A DNA stretch of 64,000 nt from Pseudoxanthomonas sp. (GTDB lineage: Bacteria > Pseudomonadota > Gammaproteobacteria > Xanthomonadales > Xanthomonadaceae). How positions within the stretch are numbered: position 1 is the first letter of the stretch; each line of letters opens with the position of its first letter. The stretch lies in NCBI RefSeq assembly GCF_035999195.1, contig NZ_DASYGY010000004.1, positions 124,001-188,000 on the forward strand, read 5' to 3'. The translations under genes were made by a program, and so were the position numbers. This document shows, piece after piece, positions 41,701 to 49,731 of the stretch. The notes beneath the pieces are model-generated. The model ran no database searches. It saw only the letters and a list, made by a program, of their open reading frames with translations, and was not told the origin of the DNA.

Positions 41701-44080
41701 CCAGGCTCTCCAGGATGCGGCTGGCCGCTTCCTGCACCGACTGCGCCTTGCGCTGGCGTTCGTCCAGCAGCGCCTGCTTGTGCGCCTCAAAGGCCACCAG
41801 CATCTCCTCGCGTTTGGACAGGATGTCGCCGAGGAACTGTTCGTGTTCGCCGAACTGGCTCTCCAGTTCCTCCAGTTGCACCATCAGGCGCGACAGCTGT
41901 TCGTCGGCGCGCTCGGGTGTGGTCGCCATCGCCAGCGCGTTGCTGACCGCCTGGCCGAACAGGGTGAACTGCGCGCCGAACTGCGCCACCGCTTCGGCCG
42001 AGCCCAGCTCGCGACGGCGCTGGGTGGCGCGTGCGCGGCTCTGGTTGAGCCTGGCGTAGATGGACGACAGCGCGTCTACCACGCGGGTGCGCTGGGTGGC
42101 GTCGTCGACCCGCAGCGTGGCCATCAGTTCGGACAGCATGTCGAGCTCGCCGGCCATGCCCTGCATGGCCTCGATGGCCTCGGCCAGTTCGCGTGCGCTG
42201 GCGGCCTTCTGCGCGCGTGCGTCGAGCTCGGTCAGGCGCTGCTGGAACGGCGCCAGCGCCTTGTCGTCGGCGAGGAAGCTGCCGGTCGCCGTGCCGACGC
42301 GCTCGTGCGCCTCCTGCAAGGCCGTCGTCATCGCGTCGATGGCGGCGGTATCGATATAGCGGTAATCGCGCAGCGTCAGCAGGTGGCCGCGCAGGCGCGA
42401 CACCGCACCCAGCGCGTCGACGAACTCGCCGATGCCGTTCCATCCCTCCGGTTGCAGGCGGCCGATCAGGGCGCGATGGTCGCGCTGCGCCTGTGCCATC
42501 GCCGTCTCGGACTGGCGCCGGATCTCCTGCACCTTCTCGTACTCGTCCAGCACCGACTCGCCGGTGCCGGCGATCTCGTGCAGCAGCGTGGCCAGGCCCT
42601 CGCACTGCGCGTCGTCGATCCAGTGGTGCAGGTCGAACAGCCGGCGGGTCGCATGCGTCAGCAACTGGTAGCGTTGCGCCGACACGTCCGGGCGTTCGAT
42701 CTCGCGGGCGAGGTCGAACAGGTTGGACACCGCGCGGACCAGCTCGGCATTGCCCAGCTTCGCCATGAACGAGGTGCCGGCCGGTCGCGTGGCGGCGAAC
42801 TCGTCCGAACTGAACGGCGTCTGCCACAGCTGCATCGGATGGACGCGGGTCGGGTCGTCGTTCTCGGCGCGGAACAGCACCATCCGCCCATCGTGCAGGC
42901 GCGCATAGCCGTGCGTCAGCACGGGCGGCTGCAGGCGGCGCTGCACCAGGTTGTAGACCAGCAGGGCGGCCTGGCCGGTCTCGCGCTCGTAGAACACGTA
43001 CATCACGTCTTCGCCGTTCGGCGAGCGGATCGTGCGCTTGTACTGCATGTCCTGCACGGCGGCGTCGAACGCCTTGTGCTCGCCGTTCTGCAGGTAGTAG
43101 CCGCCGGGGAAGATGATGCCGTGGTCTTCGGGCAGCTGGATGCAGGCCTGCACGATGGCGTCCAGCCGGGTCACCTTGCCGGTCTGGGTGTTGTAGACCA
43201 GGCCACGCCAGGCGCTCTCGCGGTACGGCAGTACTTTCAGCAGGATCAGCGAGCCGACGCGCGCGAACTCGATCTGCGCATCGTCCAGCGACTGCGTGCG
43301 ATCCTCGACCGGCTCGCTGTAGACGCCGGAACCGCTCTCGGTGTTGTTCTCCACCTTCAGCGTCAGGTCGCCGCCGATGGTCTCGACGAACAGCGTGTCG
43401 AGGATGTTCAGGTGCGGGTGGCGGCCGCTGACTTCCATGTCCTTGGTCGCGCGCGTCCATTCGAAATCGAACGGCGGCGGCAGCACGATGTCGCGCTCGC
43501 CGCGCGCGTCCAGGTAGTTCACCTCGCCGTCGGCGGTGAGCGTCCAGCGGAACACGCGCACGTCGGTGTTCTTCAGGCCGATCTGGAACGCCATCAGCAG
43601 GCGGCCGTCGCGGACGATCAGCTGCAGCAGCCGTGCGTCCTTGTAGTAGCTGTACAGCTCGGCGAAGTCGCGCTGGAACGCGCCGTCGCCCAGGAAGCTG
43701 GCGGCGATATCCACCGGGGCCACGTCGTAGCCCTCGCCGGTCTCCACCAGACGGTACAGGCCGAACACGTCGGCGACGGACGTGGTGGCCTTCAGGCCCA
43801 TGTAGACGTTGAAGCCGAACAGCAGCAGGTCGCCGACCTGCACGATGTCGCGCCCGACGGAGTTGTGTTCCGTGCGGATGCGCAGGCGGCCGATGGCTTC
43901 CATCCGGCTGTCGCCGAACTCCTGCAGGCGGCGCGTGTTGAGCGTTTCGACAACGCTGCGCAGCCGCGCGCCCTGTTCGTCGAGGCGACGGCGCAGCACA
44001 TCGTAGGCGCCGCCCTGCGCGACGGCCTGGTCGACCTGCGGGTCGGTGGAAGGGACTTCGGTGTTCGGCGTATCGGACAT
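38753..44080 (-). CDS. Large AAA ATPase (annotated in families as DNA repair ATPase, DUF3686 type)
   Basis: 1775 residues. Residues 1 to about 550 are beta-rich (GDLLLFGFNVYMGLK, LNILDTLFVETIGGDLTLKVEN) and match the DUF3686 region by recall. About 550-900 are helical coiled coil. A linker of about 350 residues leads to the AAA domain near 1280-1480, with Walker A PPGYGKTT (about 1298), Walker B VMLYLDDIQ (about 1360) and a sensor-1-like VVMAGNPYT. The C-terminus is Pro-rich. There is no signal peptide or membrane segment. Despite the repair name, the operon with PspA, flotillin and TelA points to an envelope role. One ATPase domain of MoxR-like appearance is seen. Confidence 0.88.
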   Translation of the reverse strand: MSDTPNTEVPSTDPQVDQAVAQGGAYDVLRRRLDEQGARLRSVVETLNTRRLQEFGDSRMEAIGRLRIRTEHNSVGRDIVQVGDLLLFGFNVYMGLKATTSVADVFGLYRLVETGEGYDVAPVDIAASFLGDGAFQRDFAELYSYYKDARLLQLIVRDGRLLMAFQIGLKNTDVRVFRWTLTADGEVNYLDARGERDIVLPPPFDFEWTRATKDMEVSGRHPHLNILDTLFVETIGGDLTLKVENNTESGSGVYSEPVEDRTQSLDDAQIEFARVGSLILLKVLPYRESAWRGLVYNTQTGKVTRLDAIVQACIQLPEDHGIIFPGGYYLQNGEHKAFDAAVQDMQYKRTIRSPNGEDVMYVFYERETGQAALLVYNLVQRRLQPPVLTHGYARLHDGRMVLFRAENDDPTRVHPMQLWQTPFSSDEFAATRPAGTSFMAKLGNAELVRAVSNLFDLAREIERPDVSAQRYQLLTHATRRLFDLHHWIDDAQCEGLATLLHEIAGTGESVLDEYEKVQEIRRQSETAMAQAQRDHRALIGRLQPEGWNGIGEFVDALGAVSRLRGHLLTLRDYRYIDTAAIDAMTTALQEAHERVGTATGSFLADDKALAPFQQRLTELDARAQKAASARELAEAIEAMQGMAGELDMLSELMATLRVDDATQRTRVVDALSSIYARLNQSRARATQRRRELGSAEAVAQFGAQFTLFGQAVSNALAMATTPERADEQLSRLMVQLEELESQFGEHEQFLGDILSKREEMLVAFEAHKQALLDERQRKAQSVQEAASRILESLARRTERFTTLDELNAFFAGDALILKLRELAGRLRELKDSVKADDIEARIKGARDQAVRGLRDRSDLFEDAGNVIKLGPRHRFSVNTQPLDLTLIPRGDTLAVHLTGTDYLEPLQEPALDALRDYWDVSLASESPSLYRGEYLACRLLGDALAGEAGLAVDQLEHALADPEALDRMVRDYAAPRYREGYEKGIHDHDAAAILRAFLPLRNAAGTLRHPPPARALAVAWWCRNDAAPQATVDRIRAARTIDAMSPAGRALQAMHDELAAAIAEWINHDALPFPATDASAAAAFLLDTVTSATPTFRFTHYADALVTALRARLSDGDGGSVLTSALQRLDDHPAAAWSLLRQALEALAALPEHAHLAAYVPEAIALFRHGAQLTHVVEHVTLMGQVDGLLGEHPRIREGRLTLAVDDLPARFAAHSGQFVPAWQRYQALRSEVAQRERAAMRLSEFKARPLSSFVRNRLINDVYLPVIGDNLAKQMGTVGESKRSDLMGLLMMISPPGYGKTTLMEYVAHRLGLVFMKVNGPALGHEVRSLDPAQAPDATSRQELEKLNLALEMGNNVMLYLDDIQHTHPEFLQKFISLCDGTRRIEGVWRGKTKTYDMRGRKFAVVMAGNPYTESGEVFKIPDMLANRADIYNLGDVLGGMEDAFLLSYVENCLTSNPVLAPLATRDMADLYLLVDKARGKDVSTNQLSHAYSGAEIGEIVAVLQRLLTVRDVVYRVNQQYIASAAQADRYRVEPPFRLQGSYRNMNKLAEKISPVMNAAELQQLISDHYLGEAQLLTTGAEENLLKLGELRGTLTAEEQARWQQIKADFLRNKAMGAEDADVGGRVVAQLADIAVGLQRLGEPVPIETPPPAPWERLLSALHALRMPEPVAAATPTPAPVIDTAPVLEALQQTMARQDQLNGALVALAQALRSGAGTPPPVGTRKARPRSPRETEFDQVIASLAFKEERPTPTLDVSPSPLADDHDRDGDPPR

Positions 44081-44124
44081 CGGACCTCATCCTCGCCCGT
44101 CCTGGGCGGTCGATGCGGAAATCG

Positions 44125-44150
44125 GGGCCGGCGGACGGCGCCGCCGGCCC
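44125..44150 (-). other. Stable hairpin in the flotillin-ATPase intergenic gap
   Basis: GGGCCGGCGG and CCGCCGGCCC with a 6-nt loop. No T-run follows on the minus strand, so it more likely modulates mRNA stability or partial read-through than ends transcription. Confidence 0.5.
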
Positions 44151-44167
44151 GGCTCAGGCGCGCTGGA

Positions 44168-46141
44168 TCAGGCGTCGGTCGCTTCGGCCGTTCGACCGGG
44201 CGCAGGCAGGCCGGCGCCCGCCAGCCGACCCAGCAGCTGCGATGCGATCGGGCTTTCGCCCACGATGCCTTCCAGCGCCTTGCCCAGCGAGATGCCCTTG
44301 GTCAGCGCGTCGAACACGCCGCCGTCGCCGCCGATCAGCTCGATGTTGGCGCTCTTCAGCGCGCCGGCCAGCACCTCGGCGTTCTCGCGCGAGATCGCCT
44401 TGCCCGCGTCGATCGACGCCAGCAGCTGGCGCAGCTGGGTTTCCAGCAGCATGCGGAACTCCTCGTGGCTGCGCGCATCCGGGCTCATCTTGCCCATCGC
44501 GTCGAACTTCGAGGTCAGGCCTTCGGCTTCGGCGGACATCTTCTTGGCGATGTTGCTGGCTTCGGCATCGCCCATCGCCTGGGTGGCGCTGGCGTTGGCC
44601 TGGCCCAGCTTCTGCGCGCCGTCGGCCTCGGCGGTCAGGCGCTCGCTCAGCACGCGCGCATCGGCGTTGCCCTGCTTGTAGGTGGCGTCGGCCTTGGCTT
44701 CCAGCACGCGGGCTTCGGCCAGCCCGGTCTTCTCCATCGCCACGGCGTTGGCTTCCCGCACCTGCGCTTCGGCCAGGCCGGGCGCCGCGGTCTCGGCGCG
44801 CACGCCGTCGGCCAGCACGCGCTTGGCTTCGGCCTGCTTGGCGGCGGCCTGCAGTTCCGCCTCGGCCAGCACGGTCATCTCGACGGCGCGGTGGCGCGCG
44901 GCCTGCTCCGCCGCTTCGGCGGCTTTCACGTCCTTGACCAGCGTTTCCTGCGCGGCGGCTTCGGCCGCGAGCACGGTTACCTGCTTGGCGCGGTCGGCCT
45001 CGGCGACCTCGCGGGTTTCCTTGATCTTCTCTTCGGCCACGGCGACGGTCTGTTCGATCTGGGTCCGCTCACGCACGACGTTGGCCACTTCCATGCGGCC
45101 CTGCTCCACGACCTTGTCGCGGTCGACCTGCTGCATCTGCACTTCCTTGTCGGTGTTGACGCGCTCCAGCTGCTCGGCACGTGCCACGCGCTCGAGCTCG
45201 ATGGCGACGGCGCGGCGGCGGTTCTGTTCGGCCACTTCGACCTGGCGCAGCTGCTCCTGCTCGCGGATCTTGATCTGCTCCTCGGTTTCCAGGCGCGCGC
45301 GCTCGGACACCTGGCGCTGCTCCTCGATCACCTTGGCGGTCTCGGCGGCTTCGCGGGCGCGCACGGTCTCGACCTCGCGCTGCTGGCGCGCTTCGGCTTC
45401 GGCCTGCTGGCGTTCCAGTGCGAGCAGGGCTTCGCGGGCTTCGGTGTTCTTCTTGGTGATCGCCAGCTTCTCGTTCTGCTCCAGCTCGTTGGTCTGCACG
45501 TTCTGGCGCGCGGTCAGCTCGGTGATCTTGCGGATGCCTTCGGCGTCCAGGATGTTGCTGGGGTCGAGCAGGTGCTTCGGCGTCTGTTCCAGGTAGTCGA
45601 TGGCGACGTCTTCCAGCACGTAGCCGTTGAGGTCCTGGCCGATGACGGCGACGATCTCGTCGCGGAATTCCTGGCGCTTGTCGAACAGTTCGGTGAAGTC
45701 GAACTTCTTGCCGACCGTCTTCAGGGCTTCGGAGAACTTGGCGTTGAACAGCTCGTCCACCGCGTGCTTGTCCGAGGCGCGGTCGGCGCCGATCGCCTTG
45801 GCCACGCGCAGCACGTCGCCGGGGGTCTCGTTGACGCGCAGGTAGAAGGCCACCGCGATGTCGGCGCGCATGTTGTCCTTGCAGACCAGGCCTTCCTTGC
45901 CGCGACGGTCGACCTGCAAGGTGATCAGGCTGATCTTCATCAGCTCGGCCTTGTACAGCACCGGGATGATCAGTGCGCCGGTGAAATGCACCTTGGGTTG
46001 CGAGCTCATGTCGTTGACGATGAGGGCCGTGCCCTGTTCGACCTTCTTGTAGAAGGCCTTGAAGATGCCGATGAAGCCCAGTCCCAGTACCAGCAGGACG
46101 GCAAGGCCGATGACGAAGGGGAGGATGGTGGCAGTGGTCAT
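44168..46141 (-). CDS. Flotillin-family (SPFH) membrane protein, YqiK-like
   Basis: 657 residues. One N-terminal helix (ILPFVIGLAVLLVLGLGFIGIF), an SPFH/band-7 domain to about residue 230 (ALIVNDMSSQPKVHFTGALIIPVLYKAE, VCKDNMRADIAVAFYLRV), then about 250 residues of Glu/Ala/Arg-rich coiled coil and a C-terminal oligomerisation region. Flotillins form large cages in the inner membrane that organise lipid domains. The neighbour upstream is the YqiJ-like protein with which YqiK proteins usually pair. Confidence 0.93.
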   Translation of the reverse strand: MTTATILPFVIGLAVLLVLGLGFIGIFKAFYKKVEQGTALIVNDMSSQPKVHFTGALIIPVLYKAELMKISLITLQVDRRGKEGLVCKDNMRADIAVAFYLRVNETPGDVLRVAKAIGADRASDKHAVDELFNAKFSEALKTVGKKFDFTELFDKRQEFRDEIVAVIGQDLNGYVLEDVAIDYLEQTPKHLLDPSNILDAEGIRKITELTARQNVQTNELEQNEKLAITKKNTEAREALLALERQQAEAEARQQREVETVRAREAAETAKVIEEQRQVSERARLETEEQIKIREQEQLRQVEVAEQNRRRAVAIELERVARAEQLERVNTDKEVQMQQVDRDKVVEQGRMEVANVVRERTQIEQTVAVAEEKIKETREVAEADRAKQVTVLAAEAAAQETLVKDVKAAEAAEQAARHRAVEMTVLAEAELQAAAKQAEAKRVLADGVRAETAAPGLAEAQVREANAVAMEKTGLAEARVLEAKADATYKQGNADARVLSERLTAEADGAQKLGQANASATQAMGDAEASNIAKKMSAEAEGLTSKFDAMGKMSPDARSHEEFRMLLETQLRQLLASIDAGKAISRENAEVLAGALKSANIELIGGDGGVFDALTKGISLGKALEGIVGESPIASQLLGRLAGAGLPAPGRTAEATDA

Positions 46142-46171
46142 TGCAGAACTCCTTGTAGACGGCGCGGGCGC

Positions 46172-46807
46172 TTACTGCTGGTGGAAGAGGGTTTCGGACA
46201 TGACGCGGTAGGTGTTGTCGGATTGGAGGTGCTCGATCAGGACGACGCGTTCGCCGCGCGACAGCCGTTCGCCCGGCAGCGTGCGGACCTGCAGGATCAG
46301 GCCGGCGCCGCCGTCGTCGAAGTGGGCGCGTCCCGTCTCGGCATCGGCGTAGGGCGAGATCACGGCGCCGGCGCGGCCGAGTACGGACGGCGGCACCGGC
46401 GGCCGCAGGCGCGCGATCACGGCGGCCAGCGGGCGCAGCAGCAGCGACGTCACCAGCGCACCGGGCAGCAGTGCGACGACCAGGGTGCCGGCGCCGGCGA
46501 TCCAACGCAGGCTGTCGGGCAGGTGCTGCAGCAGGAACAGGTGCACGAAGTAGGTGATCAGCCAGCCGAAGAAGGACAGGACCGTCAGCACCAGCATCAT
46601 CGGCACGCCGGACAGGCCGAGCCTGGCCACCATGCCGGCCACCACGTTGGGTTCGGCCGTGTCGCCGTCGGTGGTCAGCCAGCCGTCGACCGTGTCGAGG
46701 TCGACGATGCCCGTGGCCGCCAGCAGCCAGTACACCGTGCAGAACGCGAGCAGCACGCTGTAGACCAGGGTCGGAAAGGTCAGTGCGGTGTTCAGGAACT
46801 CGGTCAT
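46172..46807 (-). CDS. YqiJ-like inner-membrane protein with C-terminal OB fold (NfeD/DUF1449-like)
   Basis: 211 residues. Three hydrophobic segments (LVYSVLLAFCTVYWLLAATGI, VPMMLVLTVLSFFGWLITYFV, LVVALLPGALVTSLLL) followed by a beta-rich domain from about 140 (GRAGAVISPYADAETGRAHFDDGG, SRGERVVLIEHLQSDNTYRV), the NfeD-type OB fold. It is the customary partner of flotillin-type proteins. It starts 15 bp after pspA and ends 30 bp before the flotillin gene. Confidence 0.82.
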   Translation of the reverse strand: MTEFLNTALTFPTLVYSVLLAFCTVYWLLAATGIVDLDTVDGWLTTDGDTAEPNVVAGMVARLGLSGVPMMLVLTVLSFFGWLITYFVHLFLLQHLPDSLRWIAGAGTLVVALLPGALVTSLLLRPLAAVIARLRPPVPPSVLGRAGAVISPYADAETGRAHFDDGGAGLILQVRTLPGERLSRGERVVLIEHLQSDNTYRVMSETLFHQQ

Positions 46808-46822
46808 CGAGGCTCCCCTGTG

Positions 46823-47485
46823 TCAGCGCTTGCGCGCGGATGACGTGATGCGCTTGCGAGCGCGGTCCAGCACGGCCTGTGCGGGGTCGTCGGCGGTCTT
46901 CCTGCGCGGGTCCTGGCCGGCGACGCTCATCCCCTCGACGGGCGCACGCCGTTGCTTCATGCGCGCGGCGGAGGCGAACGCAGGCTCCGGATGCAGCGCA
47001 TCGCCGGGCTGTCGCCGCGCCACCGTTGCCTGCGCACGCTGCAGGCGGTTGGACGCACGCAGGATATCCAGCTGGTGTTTCAACCGGCGCAGCCGGCCTT
47101 CGAGCTGTTCGACCACGTGCGCGAACTCGCGCTCCTGCGCGGCCAGTTCATGCCCCTCGTGCATCCGCTGGCTGCGCTCGGCCTCCAGACGGACGACCTG
47201 GTCCGCGGCCGTGCGTGCCTGCGTCGCACGCCCCTGCTTCAGCAAGGCCTCCACCCGGGCCTCCGCCTCGCCGATGCGGGTGGTGATGGCGGCCTGGTGT
47301 TGCTCGTTGGCCACGCGCCGCGCCTTCGCCGCCGCATGCTCGCCGCGGGCGCCATGCAGGGCGTCGTCGATGGTGCGGATCTCCTCGTCGAGCAGGCGCT
47401 CGGCACGGTCGCCCAGCACCGCATCGGCGACGCCTTCCATGCCCTCCTGGATGCGCTTGAACAGCGCCTTCAGCGTGTCCGGCAT
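46823..47485 (-). CDS. pspA: PspA/IM30 family membrane-stress protein
   Basis: 220 residues, nearly all helical coiled coil. It starts MPDTLKALFKRIQEGMEGVADAVLGD, resembling YjfJ-type PspA relatives rather than classical PspA. Helix pairs (ERLLDEEIRTIDDAL, EHAAAKARRVANEQHQAAI, LLKQGRATQARTAADQVVRLEAERSQRM) match ESCRT-III-like PspA/IM30 architecture, which binds stressed membranes. The last 60 residues are basic and Pro-rich. The start overlaps the YjfI-like stop by 1 nt (TGATG). Confidence 0.85.
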   Translation of the reverse strand: MPDTLKALFKRIQEGMEGVADAVLGDRAERLLDEEIRTIDDALHGARGEHAAAKARRVANEQHQAAITTRIGEAEARVEALLKQGRATQARTAADQVVRLEAERSQRMHEGHELAAQEREFAHVVEQLEGRLRRLKHQLDILRASNRLQRAQATVARRQPGDALHPEPAFASAARMKQRRAPVEGMSVAGQDPRRKTADDPAQAVLDRARKRITSSARKR

Positions 47486-48126
47486 CAGGCCTTCCTCCGC
47501 GTCGCCGTGCGCAGGAACGGACGGTAGGCCTCGGTGGCGCTGATGACGTTCTCGGCCAGCGTCTCGATCTCGAACATGAGGTTGGCCAGGCTGGAGTGCG
47601 TGTCGAGCGCGCCGAACATGGTGTATCCGGCGACGCCGCCGATGCGCTGCAGGCCGATCGTCGACAGCGGCAGCAGCACGTGGGTGCTCAGTACGTGGGC
47701 ATTGAACGCCGCCACATCGGCAACGTCCTCCACGGGCCACAGGTAGGCCTCGACCAGGATCTGTTCGCCGCCGACGGCGAGGAACACCGACAGGTCGCCG
47801 TACTCGTGCATCACCAGGTGCAGGCTGGGCTCCGCGCCCTCGATGGTCTCCAGGCTGATCCGGCCGTCGCGCACCGTGCTGGCCTGCTGCAGGGCATGGC
47901 GGATGGCGGCGACGGTCCAGCCGGCTTCGGCGGGCTGCGTGGGCAGGTAGGGGATGCCGGCGTCCCGCTCGGCGTCGCGCATCGACTTCTCGATGGCGGC
48001 CAGCTCCTCGGCGTATTCCGGCCGGATCCAGACGTCCTTCTTCACCAGGCCCTGCTCGCGCATGCGCTCCCGGTAGTTGCGGACATGCAACGTGGAGGCC
48101 TTGATCGCGGGGCGCGGGGCTGTCAT
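47485..48126 (-). CDS. YjfI-like (DUF2170) protein, first gene of the PspA operon
   Basis: 213 residues. Starts MTAPRPAIKASTLHVRNYRERMREQGLVKKDVWIRP; the rest (SLETIEGAEPSLHLVMHEYGDLSVFLAVGGEQILVEAYLWPVEDV, AFNAHVLSTHVLLPLSTIGLQ) matches DUF2170/YjfI, a soluble protein commonly coded before PspA relatives. Function is unknown. No ribosome-binding site precedes the ATG, and a strong promoter lies right against it. The in-frame TTG 36 bp upstream is part of the -35 box, so it is not a plausible start. Confidence 0.85.
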   Translation of the reverse strand: MTAPRPAIKASTLHVRNYRERMREQGLVKKDVWIRPEYAEELAAIEKSMRDAERDAGIPYLPTQPAEAGWTVAAIRHALQQASTVRDGRISLETIEGAEPSLHLVMHEYGDLSVFLAVGGEQILVEAYLWPVEDVADVAAFNAHVLSTHVLLPLSTIGLQRIGGVAGYTMFGALDTHSSLANLMFEIETLAENVISATEAYRPFLRTATRRKA

Positions 48127-48133
48127 GAAATGA

Positions 48134-48162
48134 AATCTATGGCTTACATGTAATCGTGTCAA
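48134..48162 (-). promoter_or_regulatory. Strong sigma-70 promoter of the PspA-flotillin-ATPase operon
   Basis: On the minus strand TTGACA (48162-48157), 17-bp spacer, TAGATT (48139-48134). The predicted start (about 48127) coincides with the ATG at 48126. The perfect palindrome TTACATGTAA (48144-48153) lies in the spacer and could be an operator. Confidence 0.75.
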
Positions 48163-48198
48163 CCGGCCGTGGCGCCGGACCGACGGCCGGTACCCGGC

Positions 48199-48672
48199 TC
48201 AGTCCACCGGCAGCACGGGGGTGTCCTTCAGTTCGCGCAGCACGAACATGGTGTTCATCGACTTGATTCCGGGCAGGCGGCGCAGCCGCTGCATGGCGAA
48301 GCGGGCGTAGGCGTCCAGGTCGGCGGCGACCACCTGCAGCACGAAGTCGGCCTCGCCGGTGACGGCGAAGCAGGCATGCACTTCGTCCATCGCGGACAGT
48401 TCGCGCTCGAAGCGGCGGGCCTCGGCGTCGGAGTGGCTGTCGATGCTGATCCGCACCAGTGCCATCACGCCCAGGCCCAGCTGTTCGCGGTCGAGCACCG
48501 CCCGGTAGCCGCGGATCAGGCCGGACGCTTCCATCTGCTTCACCCGCCGCCAACAGGGCGACGGCGCCATGTGGACGCGCTCGGCCAGTTCCTGGTTGGA
48601 GAGGCGTCCTTCCTTCTGCAGGATGCGCAGGATCTCGCGGTCGCGCTTGTCGATCGGGCCGGTTTTGCTCAT
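48199..48672 (-). CDS. Lrp/AsnC-family transcriptional regulator, probable proline-catabolism regulator
   Basis: 157 residues; N-terminal winged helix (ILRILQKEGRLSNQELAERVHMAPSPCWRRVKQMEASGLIRGYRAVLD) and C-terminal RAM ligand-binding domain (HACFAVTGEADFVLQVVAADLDAYARFA). ATG has GGAGGAAG upstream. It is divergent from the proline dehydrogenase gene, an arrangement seen for PutR/BkdR-like activators that respond to proline or branched-chain amino acids. Function in proline catabolism is inferred from this arrangement. Confidence 0.9.
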   Translation of the reverse strand: MSKTGPIDKRDREILRILQKEGRLSNQELAERVHMAPSPCWRRVKQMEASGLIRGYRAVLDREQLGLGVMALVRISIDSHSDAEARRFERELSAMDEVHACFAVTGEADFVLQVVAADLDAYARFAMQRLRRLPGIKSMNTMFVLRELKDTPVLPVD

Positions 48673-48735
48673 TTCTTCCTCCGTTCTGCGGTCTGGTGGA
48701 AGAATCTACCGGAATGCGTGCCCAGGACCGCCAAA

Positions 48736-48753
48736 CGGGAAAGCCAATTCCCG
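48736..48753. promoter_or_regulatory. GGGAA-N6-TTCCC dyad in the lrp-proline dehydrogenase gap
   Basis: CGGGAAAGCCAATTCCCG lies between the divergent starts, 25 bp before the proline dehydrogenase ATG. It could be the operator of the Lrp-type protein. Confidence 0.4.
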
Positions 48754-48777
48754 GTCACACGGGTCATTCTTTTCGCC

Positions 48778-49731
48778 ATGAATACGTACTGGCGACGCGT
48801 GTTTTCCCGCTTGGCGGGTTCCGATCGAATCAAGACGATGGCGCAGTCCGCCGGCCTGGGCCGCGCGCTCGCGCATCGCTATTGCGGCGGTGCGGACGCG
48901 CAGGCCGCGGCTGACACCGCGCTGGCGTTGCGGCGGCAGGGCATCGCATGCTCGCTGTTCCATCTGGGCGAATACGTGCGCTCGCCGTTGGAGGTCGAGC
49001 GCAACGTGCAGGCCAAGCGCGCGGCGGTGGCGGCGCTGGCGGCGGCTGGGCTGGACGTGCATGTCTCCGTCGATCCCACCCAGGTGGGATTGCTGCAGTC
49101 GCCGGCGGTGCTGTCGCACAACCTGAGGCGCATCGGCACGGATCTGGCGGCCGCCGCGACCGGTCCGGGCCGCCATGCGCTGATGCTGGACATGGAAGAC
49201 GCCGGCGTCACCGATGCCACGCTGGCGGCGCACGCAGAACTGCGCGCCGCCGGCATGCCGGCCGCGGTCACGCTGCAGGCCTACCGCCATCGGACGGCCG
49301 ACGACCTGTCGGGTCTGGTCCGCACAGGTGCGATGGTGCGGCTGGTGAAGGGCGCATTCCCGGCGGGGCCCGGGCTGGCGCTGCAACGCCGGCAGGACGT
49401 GGCCGCCGCGTACCTCGCCCATGCGCGCACGTTGCTGTCGCCGGAGGCCAGGCGCGCCGGCGTGTATCCGGCCTTCGCCACGCACGATACCGGCCTGCAG
49501 CAGGCCATCGTCGCCGTGGCCGAGCACGCGGGGTGGTATCGCGACGCCTACGAGTTCGAGATGCTGCTGGGGGCGCGCGACGAGGTCGCACGTTCCTTGG
49601 CGCAGGACGGCCGGCGGATACGCCTGTACGTGCCGTTCGGTGCGGACTGGTGGCCTTATGCCATGCGGCGCGTCGGCGAGAATCCGGCCACGCTGCGCGT
49701 CCTGCTGCGGGGAGGGCGCCGCCATGGATGA
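48778..49731 (+). CDS. Proline dehydrogenase (monofunctional, FAD-dependent)
   Basis: 317 residues. PRODH motifs: VRLVKGAF, YPAFATHD, YEFEMLLGARDEV and RLYVPFGADWWPYAMRRVGENP, contacting FAD and substrate in the family. It oxidises proline to pyrroline-5-carboxylate at the membrane. There is no aldehyde dehydrogenase domain, unlike the long PutA of enterobacteria; the partner P5C dehydrogenase must be elsewhere. The stop overlaps the following DUF2000 start by 8 nt. Confidence 0.92.
   Translation: MNTYWRRVFSRLAGSDRIKTMAQSAGLGRALAHRYCGGADAQAAADTALALRRQGIACSLFHLGEYVRSPLEVERNVQAKRAAVAALAAAGLDVHVSVDPTQVGLLQSPAVLSHNLRRIGTDLAAAATGPGRHALMLDMEDAGVTDATLAAHAELRAAGMPAAVTLQAYRHRTADDLSGLVRTGAMVRLVKGAFPAGPGLALQRRQDVAAAYLAHARTLLSPEARRAGVYPAFATHDTGLQQAIVAVAEHAGWYRDAYEFEMLLGARDEVARSLAQDGRRIRLYVPFGADWWPYAMRRVGENPATLRVLLRGGRRHG

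Noticed and set aside
41054..46843. A 1929-codon open frame on the plus strand, antisense to the ATPase and flotillin genes
   Set aside because: It is the antisense frame of GC-rich genes. The translation is low-complexity (long runs of Ala, Leu, Arg, Gln, His), and the minus-strand genes have clear domains and motifs.
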